Shown here piece after piece: positions 1 to 9,043 of a stretch of DNA of 64,000 bases (within the stretch, counting starts at the first letter, position 1; the number at the start of each line of letters is the position of its first letter). The notes below the pieces were generated by a model that searched no databases, was not told where the DNA came from, and worked only from the letters and a program-made list of their open reading frames with translations. This stretch comes from Nostoc sp. UHCC 0702. Its GTDB lineage: Bacteria > Cyanobacteriota > Cyanobacteriia > Cyanobacteriales > Nostocaceae. Made by a program: the position numbers and the translations under genes. The stretch is from assembly GCA_017164015.1 (NCBI GenBank), contig CP071065.1, positions 3,128,501 to 3,192,500 on the forward strand. The letters run 5' to 3'.

Positions 1-71
1 TGGGGCATTGGGCATGGTAAAACAGAATTGACAGTCAACAGTTATCAGTCATCAGTTATCAACTAATTTCT

Positions 72-1178
72 GTGAATTCTTCTATTTATTCGGTGCGACG
101 GGGTAAACACAAAATCTTTATCGGTATGGCTCCTGGTGTGGGCAAAACTTTCCGTATGCTGGAAGAAGCGCACGCACTCAAACATGAAGGAATTGATGTA
201 GTCATTGGGCTTTTAGAAACCCACGGACGCAAGGAGACGGGAGAAAAGGCGGAAGGTTTAGAAATTTTACCCCGTAAGCAAGTGGCACGGGGTGGGTTGA
301 CGCTGACTGAAATGGATACCGATGCTATTTTAAAGCGATCGCCCCAATTAGTGTTAATTGATGAACTAGCCCATACCAATATCCCTGGTTCGCCACGAGA
401 AAAACGTTACGAAGATGTGGAAATCGTTTTAGCAGCAGGTATTGATGTCTACTCCACAATGAATGTGCAGCATTTGGAAAGTCTTAATGACTTGGTAGCA
501 CGAATTACTAGTGTAGTTGTGCGAGAACGTGTACCTGACCGCATTCTAGAAGCAGCAGATGAAGTAGTGGTCATAGATGTTACACCGGAAACGCTGCAAG
601 AACGGTTATTAGAAGGGAAAATTTACGCCCCAGAAAAAATTCAACAAGCCCTCGATAACTTTTTCCAACGCCGCAACCTGATAGCATTACGAGAATTGGC
701 TTTACGGGAACTGGCAGACAACATCGAAGAAAATGCGATCGCTACAACTCTCAATGGGCAATACTGTAATATTCACGAACGGGTTTTGGTATGTGTATCA
801 ACTTATCCCAACTCAGTACAGCTTTTACGCAGGGGCGCGAGACTAGCTAACTACATGAATGCCCCGCTTTATAGTTTATTTGTTGCGAATCCTGAACGGT
901 TCCTCACCAAGGAAGAAAGTTTACATATACATACTTGCGAAAAATTGTGTAAAGAATTTGATGGAACATTTCTGCGAGCTACCAGCCATGATATAGCCAA
1001 AGCGATCGCCGAAACAGCAGAGAAATACCGCATCACTCAAATTGTAATTGGAGAGAGTCAGCGATCGCGCTGGCAAATCCTCCTCAAGGGTTCCTTAACT
1101 CAAAAATTAGTGCGCTTGCTGAAAAACATTGATATACATATCATTGCCAGCGAGAAAACATCATCATCCAAACGCTGA
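72..1178 (+). CDS. kdpD: Short KdpD: sensor/USP half only
   Basis: This is the cytoplasmic N-terminal part of the K+ sensor KdpD. The KdpD domain carries a Walker A motif (GMAPGVGKT, residues 18-26) and the DELAHTN motif (97-103). A universal-stress-protein-like domain follows from about residue 238 to the end. No membrane segments and no histidine kinase transmitter follow, and the protein stops at 368 aa, against about 900 aa for enterobacterial KdpD. Short KdpDs of this size are known at the end of cyanobacterial kdp operons, so this is a family form and not a local truncation. The kdpABC genes would lie upstream, outside the window. The start is a GTG. It may bind ATP or report K+ status to the Kdp ATPase, but without a kinase half it cannot phosphorylate a KdpE. 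Confidence 0.9.
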   Translation: MNSSIYSVRRGKHKIFIGMAPGVGKTFRMLEEAHALKHEGIDVVIGLLETHGRKETGEKAEGLEILPRKQVARGGLTLTEMDTDAILKRSPQLVLIDELAHTNIPGSPREKRYEDVEIVLAAGIDVYSTMNVQHLESLNDLVARITSVVVRERVPDRILEAADEVVVIDVTPETLQERLLEGKIYAPEKIQQALDNFFQRRNLIALRELALRELADNIEENAIATTLNGQYCNIHERVLVCVSTYPNSVQLLRRGARLANYMNAPLYSLFVANPERFLTKEESLHIHTCEKLCKEFDGTFLRATSHDIAKAIAETAEKYRITQIVIGESQRSRWQILLKGSLTQKLVRLLKNIDIHIIASEKTSSSKR

Positions 1179-1216
1179 TTAGCTTAGTACTCGACTCGAC
1201 CAACCCAAAATTGTCA

Positions 1217-1295
1217 GGTGAGGGCGGGCAGGCGGGCAGGGGGGCAGGGGTGCAGGGGGGCAGGGGAGCAGGGGAGCAGGGGAGCAGGGGGGGCA
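1217..1295. repeat. G-rich tandem repeat (GGGGCAGG / GGGGAGCA units)
   Basis: Degenerate short tandem units rich in GGGGCAGG and GGGGAGCA lie just after kdpD. The same 8-bp unit forms a much cleaner array near 57.6 kb. Apparent reading frames across it on both strands are low-complexity artefacts. Confidence 0.8.
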
Positions 1296-1720
1296 GAGGA
1301 GAGATTTGTACAAGTTTCCCCTCTGCCCCTCTGCTAAACACCACGCAAAGTTTGTGTGGCGCACCACTAGTTAGGGAACTCCAAAAAATAAATCATCCCG
1401 GTTGAAGTTGCTTCACCCATCAATTATCAGTTATATCAAGTTCGGCTAATTACTTACGATATAGTCGGTTTGCTTGGTAATAGGTAATACTCAAAACCAA
1501 TTACCAATTACCAATTACCAATTACCAATTCCGAATTACCAATTACCAATTACCAATTCCCAATTCCCAATTACCGGCCTCCACAGATATCATAAGTGTT
1601 TAAACGGACATGATATTATCAGTCATCCTATCAACCTTTATATCTATAGATAGATGAATTTCCAGATATCGCAGATGCTATAGTCCTGTGTCTGGGATAA
1701 AATAAAAATATACTCACCTT
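1296..1720. other. Intergenic region with a CCAATTA/CCAATTC repeat array
   Basis: No gene is visible. The stretch at about 1496-1574 is a tandem array of the heptamers CCAATTA and CCAATTC (STRR type), the same family as the larger array at 13.3-13.5 kb. The remaining part before the XRE gene is AT-rich and probably holds its promoter. Confidence 0.7.
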
Positions 1721-1948
1721 ATGCCTGCAATCGAACAGCCAAGAGTTGCACACTTAATTCGTGAGACTCGGCAGCACCTTAACCTTTCACAGGTGAAACT
1801 GGCAACGATGTTGGGGGTTTCGTTTCATAGCATAAATCGTTGGGAAAACGGACGGACACAACCTTCACCACTGGCTATGAAACAGATTCAAGAACTACTA
1901 CATCAGATGGGAGAAGCTGGTGAGGAGCTGTTAGCCAAATACTTTTGA
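1721..1948 (+). CDS. Small XRE-family helix-turn-helix regulator
   Basis: A 75-aa protein that is almost only a Cro/CI-type HTH: the RETRQHLNLSQVKLATMLGV and NRWENGRTQPSP segments are the typical recognition-helix region. It has no sensor or oligomerisation domain. It ends 18 bp before the hybrid histidine kinase gene on the same strand, so the two are probably co-transcribed. Small HTH genes directly upstream of multi-PAS kinases are common in filamentous cyanobacteria. It may autoregulate the kinase operon or act with it; that role is inferred from position only. Confidence 0.85.
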   Translation: MPAIEQPRVAHLIRETRQHLNLSQVKLATMLGVSFHSINRWENGRTQPSPLAMKQIQELLHQMGEAGEELLAKYF

Positions 1949-1966
1949 GCATAAGGAATAGAAACT

Positions 1967-4900
1967 GTGACTGCTGAAGTTTGGACGATTATTCCTCAAG
2001 ACATTGAACAGGTCTTAGCTAGAATTGGCGAAGGTTTTGTGACTTTGGATCGTCAATGGCGCTACGTTTATGTCAATGAGAAATTTGCTGAATTAGCTGG
2101 GATAAACAAAGCAGACTTTTTAGGCAGAAGTATTTGGGAATTGTTTCCTGAGACAGTCAATAGTCAACTTGATATCGAGTTACATCGGGCTGTTGATGAC
2201 CAAGTAACAGTACAGTTGGAGTATTTTGACCCAAAACGGCATCTATGGTTAGAAAAGCGTGTCTATCCCTCAGAAACAGGGGTATCAATATTAATTAAAG
2301 ATATAACAGCGCCCAAACGCACCCAACAACATCTCGCTGCACAGTATGCCATCACCCGGATTCTTGGGGAAGCCAGCACATTTGCCAATGCAGTTCCCAA
2401 CATTCTGCAAGCTTTAGGCGAAAGTTTAGGATGGCAAGTTGGTAGGCTTTGGAGTGTAGATGATCAAGCTAATTCTTTAGACTGGGTGAGTAGTTGGTAT
2501 TCATCCTCTTTGGCAGTAGAAGATTTCCCAGTATTTAAGCAGCATACAACCCTTGTTGATGACAAAGAACTACCTAGTCAAGTTTGGGCAAGTGGTCAAC
2601 CGATTTTCAGGAAAAAACTCAAAGGAAAACCGCACAACGCGATCGCCTTCCCGATTCGGCTGGGCAATAAAATTTTAGGTGTGATGGAATTTTTCAGCAA
2701 GCAAATTTTAGAGCCTCACCCCGACTTGCTGCAAATCATGGATGCGATCGCTACTCAAATTGGTCAGTTCATCGCACAAAAGCAAACAGAGTCATTACTA
2801 CGAAGTAGTGAAGCACGCTACCGTTCCCTAGCAGAAGCAACCGCCTCCATCGTTTGGACTGCCACGCCTTACGGTAGCATTATTGAGGAAATTCCCACTT
2901 GGGAAGCATTCACCGGGCAAAGTCCTCAACAATACAAAGGGTGGGGTTGGGTTGAGGCATTGCATCCAGAAGACCGCGTATCCATGCTGGCAAGCTGGAA
3001 ACAGGCATTTTATCACCGTAGCGTTGCATATGGGGAGTATCGACTACGACGGGATGACGGTGAATACCGCCATGTAGCTGCACGCGGCGTACCCATACTG
3101 AACGAAACAGGCGAACTTTGTGAATGGGTGGGGATGTGCGTAGATATTAGCGATCGCAAGCAAACCGAAGCAGAACGCGAGCGACTATTAATGCAACTGG
3201 AAACAGAACAGATTCGCTTGCTCGAAGCTAACGCCCTTCTCGATATCGTTTTCAAAAATGCCCCTACAGGTATTGCTATCTGGGATGAGCAACTCAGATA
3301 TGTACGGTTGAATAATGCTTTAGCTGAAATTAACGGTTTACCCCAAGCAGCACATATTGGTAAAACCGTCACCGAGGTGTTGCCGAAAGTGAGTGCTGAA
3401 GTGATGGCAGCTTTAGGTCATGTAGTCGAAACAGAAGAATCAATACTCGCCGATGAAGCCAGTGGAGAAACCCCCGCAGCACCAGGCGAAAAGCGATATT
3501 GGTCGGTAAGTTACTATCCCATTAAACTGCCGAATAACATCACTTGGGTAGCGGCAATTTGTCAAGAAATTACACAGCGCAAGCTTGCAGAAGCCGAGCG
3601 CCAACAACTACTAGAGCGCGAGCAAGCAGCCCGAATTGAGGCTGAGGTGGCGAAAGAACAAATTACTAATATTTTAGAAAGTATCACCGATGGCTTTATC
3701 GCCTTCGACCAGGAGTGGCGCTTCACTTACCTGAATCACGAAGGAACCAGGACTTTAGGGCGTTCCTGCGAGGAGTTGCTCGGCTTGAACCTATGGCAAG
3801 AGTTTCCACAACTAGCCAATACTAGCTTTGGTCAACTTTATCAAAGAGCATTTACTCTGGGAATACCACTAGAACTAGAAGATTACTACCCACCCTTCGA
3901 GGCATGGTTTGCCGTTCGCGCCTATCCTTCCCCAACAGGACTAGCGCTTTATTTCCGTAACATTAATCGGCGTAAACAAGCAGAAGCAGCACTGCAAGAG
4001 AGGGAAGCAGGTTTTCGGCTGCTGGCTGAAAATTCCACCGATATTATTTCACGTCACACCTTAGATGGAACTCTGCTGTACATCTCACCAGCCTGCTACA
4101 CATTACTAGGATATCAACCTGAAGAACTCGTAGGTCGTCTCAGCAGTGAATTTGTTCATCCAGATGATTTAGCAGAGATTCTCGAAAAATACCCAGTCAA
4201 TGATGATTTACCGGATATTTACACCGTCACCCATCGAGCTTGTCACAAAGACGGACATTATATTTGGCTAGAAGCAACCGTCCGAACCATCCGCAATCCG
4301 CAAACGAGAGAAATTCTAGAGTTTCAGGCATCTGCTAGGGATATTAGCGATCGCAAACAAGTAGAACAAAAGCAACACTTTTTAGCTCAGGCTAGTAATA
4401 TTTTGGCTGGCTCACTGGATTACGAGAAAACTTTAGCTAATTTGGCGCGTTTGACAGTGCCAGAGTTAGCTGATTGGTGCGTAGTTGATATTATTGCTGA
4501 AAATCAATCAGTTCATCGCGTGGCAACAGCCCATGCTGAACCATCAAAACAACAATTGATTGAACAACTAAAAAATTATCCGCCAGATTTGGCGCAGCCT
4601 GGTGGTATTGCTGAGGTAATCCAGTTAAAAAAGTCACAAATTACTCATTTTATTTCTGAGCAACAAATGCAAGCAGCAACCTGTAATACTGAGCATTTAG
4701 AAGTTTTGCAACAGCTAGAACCGAAATCTGGGATGTGTATATTGCTGACCATCCGCGAACAGATACTAGGAGCGATGACTTTAGTATCTACTACCAATCG
4801 CCCCTATGATCATAACGACCTGATTTTAGCTGAAGAACTAGCTCAGCGTGCTGCCATAGCCATCGATAACGCCCAACTTTATACAGAAGCACAGCGATCG

Positions 4901-6589
4901 CAACAAACTGCACTACAAGCCGCAGCTCGGACTGCCCGTCTGCAAGCTGTCACCGCCGCCCTTTCCCAATCTCTAACTCCCACACAAGTAGCTGAGGTAA
5001 TTGTTGAGCAAGGTATGGCGGCTTTGGGTGCTAGTTCGGCTTTAGTAGCAATGATTACTGAAAGTGGCACAGAACTAGAAATTGTCCAAGCTGTAGGTTA
5101 TCTACCAGAACTCGTAGATTTATGGCGGCGATTTCCCGTTAATGCACCCGTACCGCTAGCAGAAGCAGTTAGAACTGGAGAACCTGTTTGGCAAGAAGCA
5201 ACAACCACAAGGATTGCTCGTTACTCTCATCTTGCCGAGGCGTATGCTAACTACGACTATGGCAGTTGGATGTCAATTCCATTGCTGATTGAAGGCCGGG
5301 CTGTGGGCGGTATGTCCCTAGCTTTCGCCGAAATGCAGCAGTTTAGCCAGGATGACCACGCCTTAGTGTTATCATTAGCACAGCAGTGCGCCCAAGCAAT
5401 GGAACGCGCCCGCCTGTATCAAGCAGAACAAACAGCACGGCAAGCAGCAGAAAACGCCAACCGGATTAAAGACGAATTTTTAGCAGTCCTTTCCCATGAA
5501 TTGCGATCGCCACTCAACCCAATTCTCGGATGGTCGAAGCTACTGCAAACCAAAAAACTCGATGAAAAGATCATTCCGCAAGCGCTACAGACCATTGAGC
5601 GCAATGCGAAATTACAGGCTCAACTGATAGAAGACTTGCTGGATATCTCCCGCATTCTCCAAGGCAAACTCAGCTTAAATATCTACCCCGTCGATCTAAC
5701 AGAGGTGATTTCGGCAGCAATGGAGACGGTGCGGTTGTCAGCAGAAGCCAAATCAATCCAAATACACACAACATTTGCACCAAATTTAGGGCAAGTTTTA
5801 GGCGACTCCAGCCGATTGCAGCAAATCGTCTGGAACCTGCTTTCCAATGCAGTTAAATTTACACCCGCAGGTGGACGAGTAGAGGTACAATTGTCAGTGG
5901 TCAGTGGTCAAGAAACACGAGCGAAATATGCCCAGATCACTGTTAGCGACACAGGTAAAGGCATTAACCCGGAATTTCTTCCTTATGTGTTTGACTACTT
6001 TCGCCAAGAAAACAGTACTACCACCAGAAAGTTTGGCGGACTGGGCTTAGGATTGGCTATTGTCCGTCACTTAGTCGAACTGCATGGGGGGACAGTGCAA
6101 GTAGAAAGCTTGGGCGAAAATCAGGGGGCAACTTTTACCGTCAGGTTGCCGCTGATCCAACAAGCATCACAAATAAAACAGGATAATAGAGAATCTGAAC
6201 CAGACTCAGATTTAAATGGTATCAACATCTTAATAGTGGATGATGACGCAGATACACGAGAATTCATTGCCTTTTTGCTAGAACAGTATGGAGCGAATAT
6301 TACAGCAGTAGCATCAGCAAATGAAGCATTAGCCGCCTTAGCCCAATCCTTACCAGATGTGCTGTTAAGCGATATTGGGATGCCAGAAGTAGATGGATGT
6401 ATGTTAATTAGACAGGTGAGAAATTTGCCGCCAGAACAGGGAGGACAGATACGCGCGATCGCGCTGACCGCCTATGCTGGAGAAATGAACTCTAAACAAG
6501 TACTAAAAGCCGGATTTCACAAGCATATCGCCAAACCAGTAGAGCCAGCCGAATTAGTCGAAGCGATCGCTAACTTATATAATTCGTAA
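1967..6589 (+). CDS. Multi-PAS/GAF hybrid sensor histidine kinase with receiver
   Basis: A soluble 1540-aa sensor kinase with no membrane segment. Approximate domain order: PAS (10-115), GAF (125-270), PAS (282-397), PAS (420-537), PAS (563-670), PAS (680-797), GAF (805-970), GAF (990-1150), HisKA with the H-box SHELRSP (phosphorylated His about 1177), HATPase with the GGLGLGLAIV G-box, and a C-terminal receiver (VDDDADTREF, phospho-acceptor Asp in LLSDIGMP). No GAF domain shows an obvious bilin-lyase style Cys context that I would rely on, so the ligand is unknown. The start is GTG, 18 bp after the XRE gene. The presence of a receiver but no Hpt domain suggests either internal feedback or transfer to a separate Hpt protein. 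Confidence 0.93.
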   Translation: MTAEVWTIIPQDIEQVLARIGEGFVTLDRQWRYVYVNEKFAELAGINKADFLGRSIWELFPETVNSQLDIELHRAVDDQVTVQLEYFDPKRHLWLEKRVYPSETGVSILIKDITAPKRTQQHLAAQYAITRILGEASTFANAVPNILQALGESLGWQVGRLWSVDDQANSLDWVSSWYSSSLAVEDFPVFKQHTTLVDDKELPSQVWASGQPIFRKKLKGKPHNAIAFPIRLGNKILGVMEFFSKQILEPHPDLLQIMDAIATQIGQFIAQKQTESLLRSSEARYRSLAEATASIVWTATPYGSIIEEIPTWEAFTGQSPQQYKGWGWVEALHPEDRVSMLASWKQAFYHRSVAYGEYRLRRDDGEYRHVAARGVPILNETGELCEWVGMCVDISDRKQTEAERERLLMQLETEQIRLLEANALLDIVFKNAPTGIAIWDEQLRYVRLNNALAEINGLPQAAHIGKTVTEVLPKVSAEVMAALGHVVETEESILADEASGETPAAPGEKRYWSVSYYPIKLPNNITWVAAICQEITQRKLAEAERQQLLEREQAARIEAEVAKEQITNILESITDGFIAFDQEWRFTYLNHEGTRTLGRSCEELLGLNLWQEFPQLANTSFGQLYQRAFTLGIPLELEDYYPPFEAWFAVRAYPSPTGLALYFRNINRRKQAEAALQEREAGFRLLAENSTDIISRHTLDGTLLYISPACYTLLGYQPEELVGRLSSEFVHPDDLAEILEKYPVNDDLPDIYTVTHRACHKDGHYIWLEATVRTIRNPQTREILEFQASARDISDRKQVEQKQHFLAQASNILAGSLDYEKTLANLARLTVPELADWCVVDIIAENQSVHRVATAHAEPSKQQLIEQLKNYPPDLAQPGGIAEVIQLKKSQITHFISEQQMQAATCNTEHLEVLQQLEPKSGMCILLTIREQILGAMTLVSTTNRPYDHNDLILAEELAQRAAIAIDNAQLYTEAQRSQQTALQAAARTARLQAVTAALSQSLTPTQVAEVIVEQGMAALGASSALVAMITESGTELEIVQAVGYLPELVDLWRRFPVNAPVPLAEAVRTGEPVWQEATTTRIARYSHLAEAYANYDYGSWMSIPLLIEGRAVGGMSLAFAEMQQFSQDDHALVLSLAQQCAQAMERARLYQAEQTARQAAENANRIKDEFLAVLSHELRSPLNPILGWSKLLQTKKLDEKIIPQALQTIERNAKLQAQLIEDLLDISRILQGKLSLNIYPVDLTEVISAAMETVRLSAEAKSIQIHTTFAPNLGQVLGDSSRLQQIVWNLLSNAVKFTPAGGRVEVQLSVVSGQETRAKYAQITVSDTGKGINPEFLPYVFDYFRQENSTTTRKFGGLGLGLAIVRHLVELHGGTVQVESLGENQGATFTVRLPLIQQASQIKQDNRESEPDSDLNGINILIVDDDADTREFIAFLLEQYGANITAVASANEALAALAQSLPDVLLSDIGMPEVDGCMLIRQVRNLPPEQGGQIRAIALTAYAGEMNSKQVLKAGFHKHIAKPVEPAELVEAIANLYNS

Positions 6590-6683
6590 TTTGTAATTAA
6601 GAGGTCATTTTTAAACTAATTATTCACAGTCATCAGTCATCAGCCAACAACTTCAACCGGAATAATTTATTTTCGGTAAGTCC

Positions 6684-7139
6684 TTAATTCTGAGGATTGA
6701 TTCGTGTTAGCTGTAACAATATTGCTTCTAATGACTGTAATGCTGCGTTTGTAGTCCGTTGATGTTCTTCAAAGTTACGCTGATGTTGCTCGTGACTATC
6801 ACGTAGTTCTAAAAGTACATCATCCAGTACAGCACTACGGGCGAGAACTCTGTCAACGTTACTGGTTAACTCGTTTATGTTATTGCTTAAATTGTCTAGT
6901 TTTGCGGTCAGGTTAGCGATCGCATTCGTATTTGCTTCCTGTTTTGCGGTTAGTCCAGCGATCGCATTGATGTTTGCTTCCTGTTTTGCGGTCAGGTTAG
7001 CGATCGCATTCGTATTTGCTTCCTGTTTTGCGGTTAGTCCAGCGATCGCATTAGTGTTTGCTTCTTGCTGTGCTGCTACTCTGCTTAAGATTACTTCGAT
7101 TTGGTCTAGTCTGCTTGGTTGGTCTGGTGCGTTTGTCAT
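6684..7139 (-). CDS. Repeat-built coiled-coil protein, unknown function
   Basis: A 151-aa hydrophilic protein predicted to be mostly helical. Residues 25-80 are four 14-residue (two-heptad) repeats of the form QEANTNAIAxLTAK, followed by further heptad sequence with spaced Leu, Ile and Val. No catalytic motif, signal peptide or membrane segment is visible. Similar coiled-coil proteins with variable repeat number are common in filamentous cyanobacteria and have no firm function. The repeated DNA leaves the opposite strand open too, but this strand has the regular coiled-coil pattern and a sensible ATG start. The ribosome binding site is weak. Confidence 0.7.
   Translation of the reverse strand: MTNAPDQPSRLDQIEVILSRVAAQQEANTNAIAGLTAKQEANTNAIANLTAKQEANINAIAGLTAKQEANTNAIANLTAKLDNLSNNINELTSNVDRVLARSAVLDDVLLELRDSHEQHQRNFEEHQRTTNAALQSLEAILLQLTRINPQN
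6900..7067. repeat. Four 42-bp in-frame repeats, each with a HIP1 site
   Basis: Four tandem 42-bp units each contain one GCGATCGC octamer and encode two heptads of the coiled-coil protein. Units 1 and 3 match each other better than units 2 and 4, so the array looks like a duplicated 84-bp unit. Confidence 0.85.
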
Positions 7140-7192
7140 GTAATTTTCTTGTTTTTTACCTTTATTCTAAAAGCCCTTGATCTGAATCGCCT

Positions 7193-7221
7193 GTAGAGAC
7201 GTTGCGGCGGAACGTCTCTAC
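7193..7221. repeat. Perfect 11-bp inverted repeat (GTAGAGACGTT arms)
   Basis: Arms GTAGAGACGTT and AACGTCTCTAC surround the 7-nt loop GCGGCGG. This is a common type of dispersed cyanobacterial hairpin. There is no T-run, so it is not a convincing terminator. Confidence 0.7.
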
Positions 7222-7362
7222 TAAATTAGGTATTTCGTGAAATGGTATAAAGCACAAAATATTTTCAAGGCACTTACCAGAAATATACCAATTGCTAGAG
7301 ACAATAATTACTCAAGACAACTTATTTTATATAGGAAAGGTAATTTAAATCAAGAGGCAAAA

Positions 7363-7596
7363 ATGACTCAGGAACCAGACAAACTGATTAATTTATCAGT
7401 TCATGAATCCTCAGTTCCCAGTGTGATCGACCCTAATCGGGATCAAAAACTTGGTGTCAATAAAAATGATGATTTGAACGATTCAGTTCATGATCATGAT
7501 AACCTTGATGTTCCCAATCCCGAACCATTAGATACTGATAACGACAACAGCGTAGCAGATAAACAAATTATTAGTGCCAATTTAGGTGCTGGTTAA
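7363..7596 (+). CDS. Small acidic hypothetical protein
   Basis: A 77-aa, Asp/Asn-rich protein (for example DDLNDSVHDHDNLDVPNPEP) without known motifs, membrane segment or signal peptide; it is probably disordered. The frame is open further upstream to 7237, but the start chosen here has a good Shine-Dalgarno (AGAGG 5-9 nt upstream), while the upstream part codes for unrelated basic sequence. It stands alone between the coiled-coil gene and the hydroquinone reductase. Function unknown. Confidence 0.55.
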   Translation: MTQEPDKLINLSVHESSVPSVIDPNRDQKLGVNKNDDLNDSVHDHDNLDVPNPEPLDTDNDNSVADKQIISANLGAG

Positions 7597-7660
7597 ATTA
7601 ACAGCGATCATTTCTCTTTCCTTTGTGTTCTTCGTGCCTTTGTGGTTAAATAAATCCCTT

Positions 7661-8701
7661 TTAACCAATTTTGTCGCGATCGTGCGGTTTTAACAAATGT
7701 GTAATATCAGGGCCAGAAGGAATAATTCCACCTGGATTGAGTGGGAATAAATTGCCATAATAGTCCTGCTTGACGCTTTCTAAATCACAAGTACCAGCAA
7801 CGCCTTGGAGTTGATACAGTTCACGCAAGTAGCCTCCCAGATGCTGATAATCTTGGATGCGGCGACGGTTACACTTGAACAAACCGTAGTAGACAATATC
7901 AAAACGGAACAAAGTCGTGAATAGGCGAACATCCGCCAGAGTTAGATTGTCTCCACAAAGGTAGCGGTTGGTACTGAGTACTACTTCAATTTCATCGAGA
8001 GTAGTAAAAAGTTCATCACAAGCTTGATTGTACGCCTCTTGAGTTTGGGCAAAGCCACAGCGATACACACCATTGTTGATACTGTTGTAAATTTTTTGAT
8101 TCCACCATTCAATCTTGTCTTTTAGTTCTTCTGGGTAGAGATTGAGTGTGGGATTTAAAGCGAACTCATTAAATTCTGAGTTCAGCATGACAATAATCTC
8201 CGCACTCTCATTGTTAACAATGGTCTTTGTTTGTTTATCCCACAATACTGGAACTGTAGAGCGTCCACTGTAACCAGGTTGGGAAAGTTGATACAATTGC
8301 GCCAAAGTCTCACAACCTGCTTCTGGCTGGTTGAATACCCAACCGCCTGAAACCGCAGAAGGGGAAACAATAGACACTGATATTACATCTTCGAGTCCTT
8401 TGAGCGATCGCACAATCAAAGTTCGGTGCGCCCAAGGACAACCCAGCCCAACATAGAGATTGTAGCGTCCTGCGGCTGGTTGATACGGATTACCTTCTTC
8501 TGTCCCAACAAAATTTCTAAACTGACTGTTAGGACGAATATATTCTCCCGACTGATTCCGCGGTGCCAGTTGCGACATCATGATCTGCCATAGAGTCGTC
8601 CAAACAAACTTACCCGCACCAATGATTAGTTTTGGAGGAAGTGACTTTCCCTTTTTCCTAGTCGAGGGGAGCTTTATCGGCAAATTTTTAATATCAGTCA
8701 T
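7661..8701 (-). CDS. Glutathionyl-hydroquinone reductase (ECM4/YqjG-type GST)
   Basis: A 346-aa Xi-class glutathione transferase. The N-terminal thioredoxin fold contains the active-site motif GLGCPWAHRT with catalytic Cys about residue 88, and the C-terminal helical domain carries NRYLCGDNLTLADVRLF. This family reduces glutathionyl-hydroquinones with glutathione, a detoxification and quinone-recycling role in the cytosol. The length matches the family (about 310-350 aa). It is monocistronic, with a convergent repeat-rich region downstream. Confidence 0.9.
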   Translation of the reverse strand: MTDIKNLPIKLPSTRKKGKSLPPKLIIGAGKFVWTTLWQIMMSQLAPRNQSGEYIRPNSQFRNFVGTEEGNPYQPAAGRYNLYVGLGCPWAHRTLIVRSLKGLEDVISVSIVSPSAVSGGWVFNQPEAGCETLAQLYQLSQPGYSGRSTVPVLWDKQTKTIVNNESAEIIVMLNSEFNEFALNPTLNLYPEELKDKIEWWNQKIYNSINNGVYRCGFAQTQEAYNQACDELFTTLDEIEVVLSTNRYLCGDNLTLADVRLFTTLFRFDIVYYGLFKCNRRRIQDYQHLGGYLRELYQLQGVAGTCDLESVKQDYYGNLFPLNPGGIIPSGPDITHLLKPHDRDKIG

Positions 8702-9043
8702 AATTAAAATTTGGGGAAATCTGTGAGGGACGGGACAGTTATAGGACTCCTATTTGATTTTTGAAATAGACGTAGGCTGGGCAAAGCCCAGCATATCCGG
8801 GTTTTGGTGGGCTTTGCCCACCCTACACTTGAAGCTTAAGTGTACGGATTTTTTTCAGAAATCAAACCGGATTGCTATATCAGTTATAGCGTTTCCTAAT
8901 CACATGAGTTACATAATAGCCCCCTCCTCGCTTGCGGGGAGGGGGTTGGGGGTGGGGTTCTTGTATCTCACTCAACCGAGAACCGCTATATCAGTATTAA
9001 GTAATTTGTTGAACCCACTTTATAAATTAACCATACCTTTCTT
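8702..9043. other. Intergenic region of dispersed hairpin repeats
   Basis: No gene is visible. It holds several hairpins: GCTGGGC-AAA-GCCCAGC near 8776, GGTGGGC-TTT-GCCCACC near 8808, and an ACACTT/AAGTGT stem near 8832 followed by a T-run. A CCCCCTCC...GGGGAGGGGG palindrome lies at about 8921-8950 and has a related copy at 44.9 kb. They look like dispersed palindromic elements, and some could end transcription. Confidence 0.6.
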
